Origin: Acidobacteria bacterium Ga0077553
GTDB taxonomy: Bacteria; Acidobacteriota; Terriglobia; Bryobacterales; Bryobacteraceae
Direction: 5' to 3'
Assembly: GCA_001464575.1 (NCBI GenBank)
Contig: LNFE01000256.1
Span: 1-49,167, forward strand
Length of the DNA: 49,167 nt
The translations under genes and the position numbers were made by a program. This document shows, in pieces, positions 1 through 8,302 of the stretch; within the stretch, counting starts at the first letter, position 1; every line of letters starts with the position of its first letter. The notes under the pieces were generated by a model. The model had not been told where the DNA came from and did not search any database. It saw only the letters and a program-made list of their open reading frames with translations.

Positions 1-1247
1 GCTTCGTACTGGGGGCGCTGGCCGGCGGGAACGCGGAGGGGCTCCTGGTCTTCGAGACGCGAGGCGATGAGCTTGGCGGCGGCTTGGCGGGCCACGACGT
101 CGAAGTTGCCTGGGATGAAGAACTGGCCGCGTTTGGGGGCGGCAGGGATCTCGGGCAGGGGTTGGCCCTCTTCGAGCAGGGCGGCTCGATCGAAGTCGCG
201 GCGGTTGCGGGCGAACTGGTTGAGCTTCCAGTTCATGAGCGGCTGCGAGGTGGCGCTGAGGCCCTGGACGAGGGGGCTGGAGTAGTGCTTGGCGGTGAGG
301 GCACGGACGCGGAGCACGTAGTCCCGCATTTCAACCGTGGCTTCGCGGGCGAGGGTGAGCTGGCCGGGCTTGGGCGTGGGCAGTTCGCGCCAAAGCTTTT
401 GGATGTTGGCGATGGGGCCCACGGTTTCGCGGGGGCCTTCGAGCATTAGCCAGATCTGCGGCAGGTACTTCGGGCTGACGTTCAGGCGGGCGGCCGTGGA
501 GGCGAGCGTGGCGGCGGGTTCGCCAAGGATGACGCGATGCTTGTAGCGCCAGGCGGCTTCGAAATAGGCGGCGAAGTCGGTGGGCTGCTTCCGGTAGAAG
601 TTGACGATGCGTTGGATGGCGTACTTTTCGCGATCCGTTTCGACGAGCATCGGGTGGGGCGCGAAGTCGATGCCGTCGGGCGTGAGGACGAGGTGGTTGC
701 CGACCTCGCGGGCGGCCTGCAGATACTTGTTCAGCAGGGCGGGGGACATGGCGAGCGATTCGCCGGTGTTGTCGAAGCCTTCGGGATTGGCGGGGTCGAC
801 GGGGAACTCGCGGGTGGGGCGGATGTCGACGCCGGTGAGGTCGCGGACGGCGTAGTTGTACTCGGCGTTGCTGAGACGGCGGGCGAGGACGATGCCGGGG
901 TCGCCGGCATTCTTGCGGGCTTCATGGTGGCGGACGGCTTCCACCCAGTCGATGACGCGCTGGTTGGTGGCCGGTTCCGGGTGCTTCATCGGCTTGGGCG
1001 GCATGTCGCCGGCCTTGAGGCGCTCGGCGACCAGGGCCCAGCGGGGATGATCCTTCACGACGTCGGCGAGCGTCGAGTAGCCTTTAAAGTTGAGCTGGGC
1101 GGCGGGCGCGGAACCGCTATGGCAACTGATGCAATAGGTGGCGAGAAAGGGCTGGACGGTTTCGGTGAATCGCTTTTCGAGACCGGTTTCGACGGGTCCG
1201 GCAAACGCTGCCGTGAGGCTGGCCGCGGCCAGGGTAAACCACTTCAT
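1..1247 (-). CDS. DUF1587/DUF1592-type cytochrome c protein, partial (runs off left edge)
   Basis: Translation of the reverse strand from the ATG at 1247-1245 stays open to the window edge, giving the first 415 residues. A signal-peptide-like start (MKWFTLAAASLTAAFAG) is followed by a cytochrome motif CISCH near residue 40. A region with RLSNAEYNYAVRDLTGVDI and GFDNTGESLAMSPALLNKYL then resembles the DUF1587 block of the large Planctomycetes/Acidobacteria cytochrome proteins, whose C-terminal DUF1592, DUF1588 and DUF1585 blocks would lie outside the window. The role is probably periplasmic electron transfer or oxidation alongside the upstream quinoprotein. The start codon follows directly on the stop codon of that gene (stop 1250-1248), so the two are very likely co-translated. 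The substrate is unknown. Confidence 0.85.
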   Translation of the reverse strand, partial: MKWFTLAAASLTAAFAGPVETGLEKRFTETVQPFLATYCISCHSGSAPAAQLNFKGYSTLADVVKDHPRWALVAERLKAGDMPPKPMKHPEPATNQRVIDWVEAVRHHEARKNAGDPGIVLARRLSNAEYNYAVRDLTGVDIRPTREFPVDPANPEGFDNTGESLAMSPALLNKYLQAAREVGNHLVLTPDGIDFAPHPMLVETDREKYAIQRIVNFYRKQPTDFAAYFEAAWRYKHRVILGEPAATLASTAARLNVSPKYLPQIWLMLEGPRETVGPIANIQKLWRELPTPKPGQLTLAREATVEMRDYVLRVRALTAKHYSSPLVQGLSATSQPLMNWKLNQFARNRRDFDRAALLEEGQPLPEIPAAPKRGQFFIPGNFDVVARQAAAKLIASRLEDQEPLRVPAGQRPQYE

Positions 1248-3215
1248 TTATTCCACTCCAAAGGTGTAGACGACGCTGCCGTTGACGAGCGTCACGTACT
1301 GCTGGTTGTCGAACTGATAAGTCATCGGCGAGGTATGCAACGACTCGGTGAACGGGAAACTCCAGAGGCGCCTGCCGGTTTTGGCGTCGGCCGCGGCGAG
1401 GGAGCCGCCGTCGTCGCCATAGATGACGAGGCCGCCGGCGGTCGAGAGCGTGCCGGTCCAGGTGTCGCCGGGGCCATCCTGCGGGATCTCCCAGACGACT
1501 TTGCCGGTTTCGATATCGAAGGCGCGGAGGAACTTCTGGGGCTTGTCGTTGGGGTCGCGCCGGCCGCCGCCGCCGAGGTAGTTGCGGCCCGCTTGCCAGG
1601 CGGGGGTGGTGCGTTTGGTGTAGACGGCGCAGCGTTCGAGGGTGTTGACGTAGAAGAGGCGCGTGGCAAGGTTAAAGGAGGTGGAGAAGAAGTTGGCGGC
1701 GCCTTCGACGGCGGGGCAGATGAGGGTGCCTTCGGGCGTGGGGACCTGATTGGGGTTCATGACGGGGCGGCCGTCGGGGGCGATCTCTTTAGCCCAGGTG
1801 AGCTTCTTGACCATGGGGCTGGCGAGGAGCATTTTGCCATCGATGCGGTCGAGGACGTAGAGGAAGCCGTTGCGGTTAGCCTGCAGGAGGAGCTTGCGGG
1901 GTTGGCCTTTCCATTGGGTGTCAACGAGGACGACGGGCTGGACGGCGTCCCAATCCCATTCGTCGTGCGGGGTGGTTTGGAAGTGCCACTTCAGTTTGCC
2001 GGTGTCGACGTCGAGGGCGAGGATGGAGCAGGTGTAGAGGTTGTCGCCGAGGCGGTTGTCGCCATTGAAATCGGGGCCGGCGTTGCCGGTTGGCCAGTAG
2101 ATGGTTTTGGTAGCGGGGTCGTAGCTGCCGGTGAGCCAGGTGGGGCCGCCGCCGTGTTCGATGTCGATGCCTTGCCAGGTCTCCGAACCCTTTTCGCCGG
2201 GGGCGGGGATGGTCCAGAAGCGCCAGACCTCTTTGCCGGTTTGTTGGTCGTAGGCAGCGAGGAAGCCGCGGACGCCCTCTTCGCCTCCCGCGGTGCCGGC
2301 GACGACGAGGTTTTCGACGGCGAGCAGGGAGCCGGTGGTGTTGTAATTCTTCTTGAAATCGGCCATCTCGGTTTCCCAGAGCAGTTGGCCGGTGTGGCGG
2401 TTGAGGGCGACCAGGTGGGCATGGTCGGTCTGCATGAAGACCTTGTCGCCGGCGACGGTGACGCTGCGGTTGTTCCCCGGGGAGCGGGCGTTGCCGATGA
2501 GGCCGGGGGTGGCGGGGCGAGAGTACTCCCAGAGGCGGGCGCCGGAGCCGGCATCGAGGGCGATGACGGTGTTGGTATTGGTGACGTACATGACGCCGTC
2601 GTCGACTTGGGGAGTGCCTTGCAGGCGCCCCGCGTTGGGGACGGCGAAGACCCATTTGACAGCGAGTTTGTGGGCGTTAGCGGGGGTGATCTGGGTGAGG
2701 GGGGCGTAGCGGTTGCCGCTGATGTCGCCGTGCATGCTGGGCCAGTCGGCTTGGGAGGTGACGCGGCGGTATTGGTCGCCGGACTTGCGGAGGAGATGGA
2801 TGCGCTGGTCGTCGGTGCGGAGTTGGAGTTCGCGGCTGGTGCGGGCGATGGCGAGGCCGGAGAGGGAGGTGCCGTCGGTGAGTTTGACGTCGAGGCGGAC
2901 GGCGGGGGCGCGGCGGCCGCGGCGGGCTTGTTGGAGGGTGCGCAGGAAGGCGACGAGGGATTTGACGTCGCCGTCGGGAAGTTGCTTGAAGCCGGGCATA
3001 CCCTTGCGGGGGACGCCTTCGCGAATGATGGTGGTGACTTCGTCGTCGTTCTTGATGGCGAGAGTGGGGAGGACGGTGGGGGCGTGTTCGCCGCCGTTGC
3101 CGTCGGTGCCGTGGCAGCCGGAGCAGCGGGTTTGATAGACGGCGCGGCCGTCGGGGGTTTGGGCCCAGAGCGCGGCGGCGCCGAACAGAATCAGCCAAAA
3201 AGAACTAATTTTCAC
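1248..3215 (-). CDS. PQQ-dependent quinoprotein dehydrogenase with N-terminal cytochrome c domain
   Basis: The 655-residue protein starts at a GTG (3215-3213). Residues 1-19 form a signal peptide ending AAALWAQ, and a c-type haem motif CSGCH follows at residues 31-35. From about residue 158 an eight-bladed PQQ propeller begins (DWPSMHGDISGNRYAPL), with repeated W-motifs such as ALDAGSGARLWEY, LNRHTGQLLWE and ALDVDTGKLKWHFQ. The HDEWDWD motif carries an Asp of the type that serves catalysis and Ca2+/PQQ binding in quinoprotein alcohol dehydrogenases. No adjacent Cys pair is present, unlike classical PQQ alcohol dehydrogenases. The cytochrome domain is at the N-terminus, whereas type II quinohemoproteins have it at the C-terminus. 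It probably oxidises an alcohol or sugar in the periplasm and passes electrons to haem; the substrate cannot be told. It leads a two-gene operon. Confidence 0.9.
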   Translation of the reverse strand: MKISSFWLILFGAAALWAQTPDGRAVYQTRCSGCHGTDGNGGEHAPTVLPTLAIKNDDEVTTIIREGVPRKGMPGFKQLPDGDVKSLVAFLRTLQQARRGRRAPAVRLDVKLTDGTSLSGLAIARTSRELQLRTDDQRIHLLRKSGDQYRRVTSQADWPSMHGDISGNRYAPLTQITPANAHKLAVKWVFAVPNAGRLQGTPQVDDGVMYVTNTNTVIALDAGSGARLWEYSRPATPGLIGNARSPGNNRSVTVAGDKVFMQTDHAHLVALNRHTGQLLWETEMADFKKNYNTTGSLLAVENLVVAGTAGGEEGVRGFLAAYDQQTGKEVWRFWTIPAPGEKGSETWQGIDIEHGGGPTWLTGSYDPATKTIYWPTGNAGPDFNGDNRLGDNLYTCSILALDVDTGKLKWHFQTTPHDEWDWDAVQPVVLVDTQWKGQPRKLLLQANRNGFLYVLDRIDGKMLLASPMVKKLTWAKEIAPDGRPVMNPNQVPTPEGTLICPAVEGAANFFSTSFNLATRLFYVNTLERCAVYTKRTTPAWQAGRNYLGGGGRRDPNDKPQKFLRAFDIETGKVVWEIPQDGPGDTWTGTLSTAGGLVIYGDDGGSLAAADAKTGRRLWSFPFTESLHTSPMTYQFDNQQYVTLVNGSVVYTFGVE

Positions 3216-3357
3216 GCCTAACAGACTATCAAGGCGGAAGGGAGGTTACGGATCGAGACGCCGAGGGCATGAGAAAGGCGGCCGTTGGGGTCAACCCTTG
3301 ATTGCGGGGTGTCCGAATCGGATGCCTGTGCTTCTGCACTTCCGATGTGATCGCGAG

Positions 3358-4065
3358 ATGTCTGCTCCTCGCTCCGCCCACAATCGCGATTCCCGGCAGC
3401 CACTGCGTGAGGTAGCCTATGAAACGATCCTCGAACGCATTGCCGCGGGCGAACTAGGCCCAGGGGCCATCTTGTCGCCGCGGAAGCTGGGGGAGGAGAT
3501 GAAGATGAGCTTCCTGCCGGTTGCCGATGCCTTAAAGCAATTGGAACGGCAGGGCTTGGTGGAGAGCAAAGACCGGGTTGGCACCCGGGTGAAGGTTCCC
3601 ACGGTAGAGGATGTGGAGGGACTCTGTAACGTGCGCGAAGCGCTGGAGAGCCAAGTGGCCCGGCTGACAGCAGAGCGTGCGACCGATGGCGAACGTAAGC
3701 AGATCGTCGAGATGGCGATAGAGGTCGACCGCCGGTACGCAAGTCCGATGACCTCTAGAAAGATGTGGACGGAGACGAACAGCTACCATACGCGATTTCA
3801 TCGACTGGTGGCTGAGTGCGCCCACTGCCCAGCGTTACTGCGCGCGGTGGACTCGACCAACGTGTTTACTCTCAAGATCCTTTTCGAGTGGGTTCTCACG
3901 GAAAAGGTGCGCCCCGCCGGATTTCATGAGAAGTACGCGCGCAGCATCGTGGCGGGGGACCCGGAAGCGGCGGATCGCGCGGCACGAGCGCAGCTCGCCT
4001 ACGGGGTACCGGGGTGGTTGGCGATAGTGGAGCAGTTGGAGCCGCAACGTCGATGGCGGCTGTGA
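3358..4065 (+). CDS. GntR family transcriptional regulator (FCD/FadR-like)
   Basis: A 235-residue protein from the ATG at 3358; an open frame extends upstream to 3298 but those 20 residues are atypical for the family. Residues about 15-80 form a GntR winged helix (LREVAYETILERIAAGELGPG, LSPRKLGEEMKMS, LKQLERQGLVES). Residues about 85-225 form an all-helical FCD-type effector domain (VREALESQVARLTAERAT, FHRLVAECAHCPALLRAVD, HEKYARSIVAGDPEAADRAARAQL). FCD regulators usually bind organic acids or sugar acids, and the ligand here is unknown. It diverges from the quinoprotein operon and precedes the decayed TonB receptor, either of which could have been its target. Confidence 0.88.
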   Translation: MSAPRSAHNRDSRQPLREVAYETILERIAAGELGPGAILSPRKLGEEMKMSFLPVADALKQLERQGLVESKDRVGTRVKVPTVEDVEGLCNVREALESQVARLTAERATDGERKQIVEMAIEVDRRYASPMTSRKMWTETNSYHTRFHRLVAECAHCPALLRAVDSTNVFTLKILFEWVLTEKVRPAGFHEKYARSIVAGDPEAADRAARAQLAYGVPGWLAIVEQLEPQRRWRL

Positions 4066-4070
4066 AATTT

Positions 4071-4098
4071 TTGACAAATTCATCTACTGCTATATCAG
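4071..4098 (+). promoter_or_regulatory. possible sigma-70 promoter ahead of the decayed TonB receptor
   Basis: A perfect -35 hexamer TTGACA lies at 4071-4076. A -10 candidate TATCAG follows at 4093-4098 with a 16-nt spacer; TATATC at 4091 would give only 14 nt. It sits just after the GntR stop codon and about 70 bp before the receptor remnant. Nothing functional may remain downstream. Confidence 0.35.
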
Positions 4099-4164
4099 GA
4101 AGCCTTCAACTGTAATCTTCGGTCCGTACTATGTAGCCGCGATAACGAGGAAACAGGCTACTGA

Positions 4165-4521
4165 TTCGTCCGATTTTTTACCACCTGCCTGCTCTCGTTC
4201 GCGGTTTTCGCCCAGGAAACACGGGCTACTATCGCGGGACAACTAACCGACGCCACCGGTTCCACGATCCCGAATGCAAAAGTGACCGTGCTGAATATGG
4301 AGACCGGAGTGCCGGTGAAAGTGGCCAGCAACAATGCCGGTGTCTTCGAGGTGTCCTTTCTGATTCAGGGGGCCTCCGAGGGTACCCTATCTGACCCTCC
4401 AGGCCCCGAAGTTGTAGAACCGATTGCCCTATGTTGCCCTGGAGTGCCCTCAGTTTGGTTACATTTTTTGCTTACAGTCGAAGCCGGAGATTTTAGGAGT
4501 AGATGGCACGGGCTAACTTGA
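4165..4521 (+). pseudogene. remnant of a TonB-dependent receptor N-terminus (carboxypeptidase-regulatory-like domain)
   Basis: After an in-frame stop at 4162-4164 the frame reads a signal-peptide-like stretch (FFTTCLLSFAVFAQ), then TRATIAGQLTDATGSTIPNA and KVTVLNMETGVPVKVASNNA, then GVFEVSFLI. This is the plug-preceding domain of acidobacterial TonB-dependent receptors. No start codon remains. After FLI (about 4366) the similarity stops, and it seems to resume at about 4476 (LLTVEAGDFRSRWHGLT), as if about 110 bp were inserted. The frame ends at 4521 and nothing of the beta-barrel is present. An intact receptor would be about 1000 residues. The first half is clear; the resumption after the insertion is a weaker inference. 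Confidence 0.75.
4369..4407. repeat. strong hairpin (inverted repeat) inside the receptor remnant
   Basis: GGGGCCTCCGAGGGT (4369-4383) pairs with ACCCTCCAGGCCCC (4394-4407) around a 10-nt loop, with a single unpaired base. It sits at the point where receptor similarity breaks off. No T-run follows, so it is not a standard intrinsic terminator; it could be a scar of an element end. Confidence 0.6.
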
Positions 4522-4837
4522 CTCATTTCGCCATTGTTATCTTGTTAGTCGTCTTGGTCAATGCCGATTTCGTTTGGCGTGCCGAGTTGGGGGCCTTCGT
4601 GCGGGTCGATTCCAAGAATCGAAAAGCCGGTCCTGCGCAAGTCGATGTGCTGGAGCGACAAAATCGGATGGAATCATGCGAAGAGCAGGCCCTTCCGGAG
4701 AAGAACGCAGAAGCTCTGGACTGCACTCCCGTGGCTTTCTGGCGCCGGCGGCAGCGCATCCATCCTGCGTGTCGACCTTGCAATGAGCCGGTCGAAGAAC
4801 CCATGTCCACCCCGGATCGCCGCCCCGCTGAAAGGGG
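4522..4837. other. unassigned decayed DNA
   Basis: The longest frame here (4503-4874, plus) begins with a hydrophobic stretch (FAIVILLVVLVNADFVW), but the rest resembles no family I recognise and its composition looks random. It lies between two clear gene remnants, so I read it as eroded sequence. Confidence 0.4.
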
Positions 4838-5275
4838 TTGGGAAGCTTGCTGGAGACGTCCGCCAAATCATTGAGTCGTCGCGTATTCGCGTTGCGCGAA
4901 GTGTAAGCGCCGAACTCGTGAGGATGAATTGGAGAATCGGCGTCCGGATCCATCGCGATGTTGTTGCCGAGGCGAGAGCCGCGCATGGAGAACCAAATTG
5001 TCTCTACACTGTCGAGACAATTAACGGCCGAATATGGCGGCGGGTTCAGCCGCCAGAATCTCGTTCACATGGTCCGTTTCGTTGAGGCTTGGCCGGATGA
5101 ATCGCCGGTAAAAGGCTGGCACCGGATCTCGGCTGGAGCCACTTCAAGGAGATCCTATACTGCCGGATCCCCTGGCGAGGCAATTCCATTCCGAGATGTG
5201 CCGCATGGAGCGCTCGTACACTGCGCGAACGAGTCCGGGGACTGCTCCACGACCGGGGCAGCGTCTGGGTTCCCC
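4838..5275 (+). pseudogene. DUF1016 / YhcG-type PD-(D/E)XK nuclease N-terminus, multiply frameshifted
   Basis: Pieces of the conserved DUF1016 N-terminal domain appear in order but in different frames. They are LAGDVRQIIESSRIRVARSV with SAELVRMNWRIGVRIHRDVV (4846-4980), then QIVSTLSRQLTAEYGGGFSR with QNLVHMVRFVEAWPD (from about 4990), then LGWSHFKEIL (about 5133), DPLARQFHSEMCRMER (about 5164) and ARTLRERVRGLLHDRG (about 5211). At least three frame changes are needed, and the C-terminal nuclease half is absent. Intact members are about 350 residues and are linked to restriction or mobile-element contexts. It is certainly non-functional, and a transposase fragment abuts it downstream. Confidence 0.82.
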
Positions 5276-5309
5276 GCACGCCGGTGAGGGCGCCGACGGC
5301 AACTGCTTT

Positions 5310-5586
5310 CCGCACACGCCGCGGAAGCAGTCTTCGCCGGGAGTGTCTGGATTACCTGATCCCGCTCTACGATCGCCATTTGCGGACGATTGTCAGAGAA
5401 TGGGGCTTCCACTACAAACGAGGCCGGCCGCACAGTTCACTTGTGCCTGGCATTGCGGATCCTAGACAGGAGACGGTTCCGGAATGCGACCACAGGCACA
5501 ACCGGGCCGCGAGATACAGATCAGAAAAGTCACCGGCCCCCGATGTCTTGCATCACGAGTATCGCTTGGTTCAGAAAACCGCCTAA
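5310..5586 (+). pseudogene. C-terminal fragment of a DDE integrase-type transposase
   Basis: One open frame reads LRRECLDYLIPLYDRHLRTI, then VREWGFHYKRGRPHSSLVPG, and ends LHHEYRLVQKTA. This is the typical end of an rve-domain transposase: the RREC..L block holds the last catalytic Glu, followed by YN.RPH-like and HHEY motifs. About 90 residues of an expected 330-350 are left. The N-terminal half is missing and the sequence fuses into the DUF1016 remnant on the left. A fragment of apparently the same family, but of the N-terminal half, lies at 36813-37325 on the other strand. Confidence 0.85.
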
Positions 5587-5615
5587 ACGACCTCGTGGTG
5601 CTCGGACGGATTCTG

Positions 5616-6710
5616 TTAAGAATCACAGGTAAGCCGGATGGAGACCAGTTCCGGGCTGGTCCCCAGCCGCGCCGGCACGCCTACCGTCCCTAGCCCGCTC
5701 GTCACAAACAACGACGACTCGTTTTGCGTATACTTGCCGTAGGTGTAGGGGGTATAGAAACGCGCCGGATTCAACCGCGAATCCAAGTGCTCAAGGGTGA
5801 TCTGCCCGCCGTGTGTGTGCCCCGATAGGACCACGTCCCAGCCCTGTTCCACGGCCACCGGAAACACGTCCGGGCTATGGGAAAGCAGTATGTTTAACTC
5901 ACCTGGCCGCACCATTCTCGCCGAATCCGCCAAGTAGGGGTGGCCCAGACGTTGATAGTCTACGCCCGCGATGTTCAACTTACTTTTGCCGAATCGGAGG
6001 GTGGCTGATTGCGAACGCAGAAATCGCATGCCGCGGCGGGCCGCCATTTGCGTCGCCAGCGCCTCGCACTGTGCGACGATTTCATGGTTCCCCAAGCACC
6101 CGTAGACGCCGGCGGTCAAACGAAGACGCGAGAGTTCGTCGATGGCTTCCTCCAACGGGTCGCCATAGGAACTGATGAGGTCTCCGGTGATCATGGCCAG
6201 GTCGGCACCGAGGCCGTTGGCCTGATCAACCACGCGGCGCAACTGCGTCCTGGAGAAGAACGAACCAAGGTGGATGTCGCTCAACTGGACCAGCCGCAGG
6301 CCCTGCAAATCGGGCGGGAGTTTGGGGATGGCTAGATCCACTTCCCTCACTTCGGCGTCCTGACGTGCCTTGTGAATTGCGAATCCAGCAGCGGCGAACG
6401 GGGCGGCGGCCAGAGTGGCGCCCGCGCGAAGGAGTTGCCGGCGGCGAGGATCCACTTCGATTCGCGACCTCTTCCACCAAAGGACGAGGGCATGTGCCGG
6501 CACGGCGAGCACAAACCACAGAAACCCCAGCGCGCGGATCCAGGTTGCGCCAGGCATCCATTCGAAGAAGCGGATCCCCTCGGCAACGGGGGAGCAAAGG
6601 CTGATCGTCGTCCACGCCGAAAGCGCACCCCATAGCAATTTCGAAGTCCTGGCGACGCTATAATTTACGCCAATCGCCAATGCCGCCAGTGCCGCCTCCA
6701 CGAGCGTCAT
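5616..6710 (-). CDS. membrane-anchored metallophosphoesterase (YkuE/LpxG-like)
   Basis: The 364-residue protein has hydrophobic N-terminal helices (about residues 1-75, including LWFVLAVPAHALVLWW). A calcineurin-like phosphoesterase domain from about residue 130 shows the metal-binding blocks LVQLSDIHLGS, ITGDLI, GCLGNHE, LSHSPD and LSGHTHGGQ in order. Relatives dephosphorylate lipid or nucleotide substrates at the membrane, for example UDP-diacylglucosamine hydrolases in lipid A synthesis. The exact substrate is not determined here. Its ATG overlaps the rfbB stop codon by 4 nt, so it is the last gene of the rfb operon and may act on a lipid-linked intermediate of the same pathway. Confidence 0.87.
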   Translation of the reverse strand: MTLVEAALAALAIGVNYSVARTSKLLWGALSAWTTISLCSPVAEGIRFFEWMPGATWIRALGFLWFVLAVPAHALVLWWKRSRIEVDPRRRQLLRAGATLAAAPFAAAGFAIHKARQDAEVREVDLAIPKLPPDLQGLRLVQLSDIHLGSFFSRTQLRRVVDQANGLGADLAMITGDLISSYGDPLEEAIDELSRLRLTAGVYGCLGNHEIVAQCEALATQMAARRGMRFLRSQSATLRFGKSKLNIAGVDYQRLGHPYLADSARMVRPGELNILLSHSPDVFPVAVEQGWDVVLSGHTHGGQITLEHLDSRLNPARFYTPYTYGKYTQNESSLFVTSGLGTVGVPARLGTSPELVSIRLTCDS

Positions 6711-7738
6711 CTAGACACGTGTCCGGCGGGCAGATTCAGCCCGTACTGCGCCTTATAGTAATTCAAGTATTCGCCATTGCGAACCGCCTTCACCCACTCC
6801 TGACTCTGGCGATACCAGTGAATCGTCGAGAGTAGCCCGGTGGCAAACGGGATCTCGGGACGCCAGCCCAGCTCCCGCTCAATCTTCGCGTAGCTAACGG
6901 CGTATCGCCGGTCATGTCCCAGCCGGTCGGTTACACGCTTCATCAGTGATTCGTGGCAACACAGCATCGACAGCAGCGTCCGCAACACGTCGATGTTCGT
7001 CTGCGGGCTGCCGCCGCCGATGTGATAGGTTTCTCCGGCCTTGCCTTGCAGCAGCGCCAACTGCAGCGCCTTGCTATTGTCGGCCACGTGAACCCAATCG
7101 CGAATCTGTAGGCCGTCGCCGTAAACCGGAATCGGCAGGCCCGAAAGTGCATTGCAAATCGCCAGCGGCAGGAGCTTTTCCGGAAACTGGTACGGGCCAT
7201 AGTTGTTGCTGGTGCGGGTGATCACATAGTCCATGCCGAAGGTGGCACCGGCAGCGCGGACCAGATGCTCGGCCGCCGTTTTGCTGGCGGCGTACGGGCT
7301 CCGCGGGTCCAGTTTGGAGTCTTCGAAGAACCGCTCCTCCGGACCCATGGTGCCGCCGACTTCATCAGTGGAGATGTGCAGGAACCGCTTGGCGCCGCGT
7401 TCCCGAGCCACATCGAGCAGTACCTGCGTTCCCAGCACATTCGTTCGAACGAACTCGGCCGCGCCGGTGATGCTGCGGTCGACGTGGGATTCGGCGGCAA
7501 AGTGAACAATGGCGTCCACGTTGGCGGGAATCGCCTCCAGCAGCGCGTTACGGTCACAGATGTCGCCGCGCACGAAGCTGTAGTTGGGGTTGGGTTCCAC
7601 CGCCGCGAGGTTGGCCAAATTGCCGGCATAAGTGAGCTTGTCGAAGTTTGTGATACGCCCTTCGGGAAACTGCTCCGCCCAATCGCGAATGAACTGGGAT
7701 CCGATGAATCCGGCGCCGCCGGTGACGAAGATGTGCAT
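6707..7738 (-). CDS. rfbB: dTDP-glucose 4,6-dehydratase
   Basis: A 343-residue extended short-chain dehydrogenase. It starts with the NAD-binding motif VTGGAGFIGS (residues 5-14) and carries STDEVGG and the catalytic YAASK (Tyr-x-x-x-Lys) motif. The family blocks HFAAESHVDRSI and TRTSNNYGPYQFPEKLLPLA follow, specific enough to name the enzyme. It converts dTDP-glucose to dTDP-4-keto-6-deoxyglucose in the cytoplasm. Nine nucleotides separate it from rfbC upstream. Length and motifs are those of active RmlB proteins. Confidence 0.96.
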   Translation of the reverse strand: MHIFVTGGAGFIGSQFIRDWAEQFPEGRITNFDKLTYAGNLANLAAVEPNPNYSFVRGDICDRNALLEAIPANVDAIVHFAAESHVDRSITGAAEFVRTNVLGTQVLLDVARERGAKRFLHISTDEVGGTMGPEERFFEDSKLDPRSPYAASKTAAEHLVRAAGATFGMDYVITRTSNNYGPYQFPEKLLPLAICNALSGLPIPVYGDGLQIRDWVHVADNSKALQLALLQGKAGETYHIGGGSPQTNIDVLRTLLSMLCCHESLMKRVTDRLGHDRRYAVSYAKIERELGWRPEIPFATGLLSTIHWYRQSQEWVKAVRNGEYLNYYKAQYGLNLPAGHVSR

Positions 7739-7747
7739 GATGTTCCT

Positions 7748-8302
7748 TTACTTGTGTTGGGTGGACCAGTCGTAGGCCAGGCTGGGATGGTCGTGGGCGA
7801 TTCGGCCTTCATCGGCCGGGTCGTAGAAGCGGTCGGTGGCGTAGACCAGCACACCGTTGCCGGGGCTGACGATTTTGTAGCCGTGCGCGACGCCCGGAGG
7901 AATCAGGATGCGCCATGGCCGCTGTTCTCCCACATAGAGCGTGTTTTTCTCCCCGAACGTGGGCGAATCCGGCCGCAGATCGACCAGCGCCACCTGGAAC
8001 AGTCCCGTCATCGGCGCCCAAACATCGGTCTGGAAATGATGAATGTGAAAGGCCTTGATGATGGAAGAGAAACTGACAGCGACCGACACCTGCGTGGTGG
8101 CGGCGGAGTAGTTTTGGACCAACCCGCGTCCGAAGCGGAAGATCTCCTGAAACCAGCCGCGATCGTCGGGCCAGAGAGCGGCATTCTCCACCAGCACTCC
8201 GTCGATCAGTTTGGCCGATGACGGGCTCAGAATGATATGCCCCAACCCCGGGTCGCAATCCGGAATCACCGTCCGTACCGGGCACTCCATTACGGCGCTC
8301 AT
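7748..8302 (-). CDS. rfbC: dTDP-4-dehydrorhamnose 3,5-epimerase family protein
   Basis: A 184-residue cupin of the RmlC family. Recognisable blocks are DDRGWFQEIFR, QNYSAATTQVSVA, AFHIHHFQTDVW (active-site His block, usually RG-L-H-x-Q), IPPGVAHGYK (usually GFAHGF) and the C-terminal aromatic block DWS. The central block is divergent, so it may be an RmlC-like epimerase with a changed preference. It sits between rfbA (4-nt overlap) and rfbB, consistent with epimerising the RfbB product. No rfbD reductase lies nearby, so the final sugar may be something other than L-rhamnose, or RfbD is encoded elsewhere. Confidence 0.88.
   Translation of the reverse strand: MSAVMECPVRTVIPDCDPGLGHIILSPSSAKLIDGVLVENAALWPDDRGWFQEIFRFGRGLVQNYSAATTQVSVAVSFSSIIKAFHIHHFQTDVWAPMTGLFQVALVDLRPDSPTFGEKNTLYVGEQRPWRILIPPGVAHGYKIVSPGNGVLVYATDRFYDPADEGRIAHDHPSLAYDWSTQHK

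Noticed and set aside
537..3221. Open frame of 894 codons on the plus strand over the quinoprotein genes
   Set aside because: It is antisense to two genes with clear motifs, and its Gly/Ala/Val/Asp-rich content is the usual shadow of high-GC coding DNA.
4456..4478. GGTTACATTTTTTGC as a sigma-54 promoter
   Set aside because: The GG-GC spacing is 11 nt, not 10, and no intact gene follows.
4503..4874. Possible small membrane protein of 123 residues
   Set aside because: One hydrophobic stretch only, no Shine-Dalgarno support, and it runs into the DUF1016 remnant in another frame.
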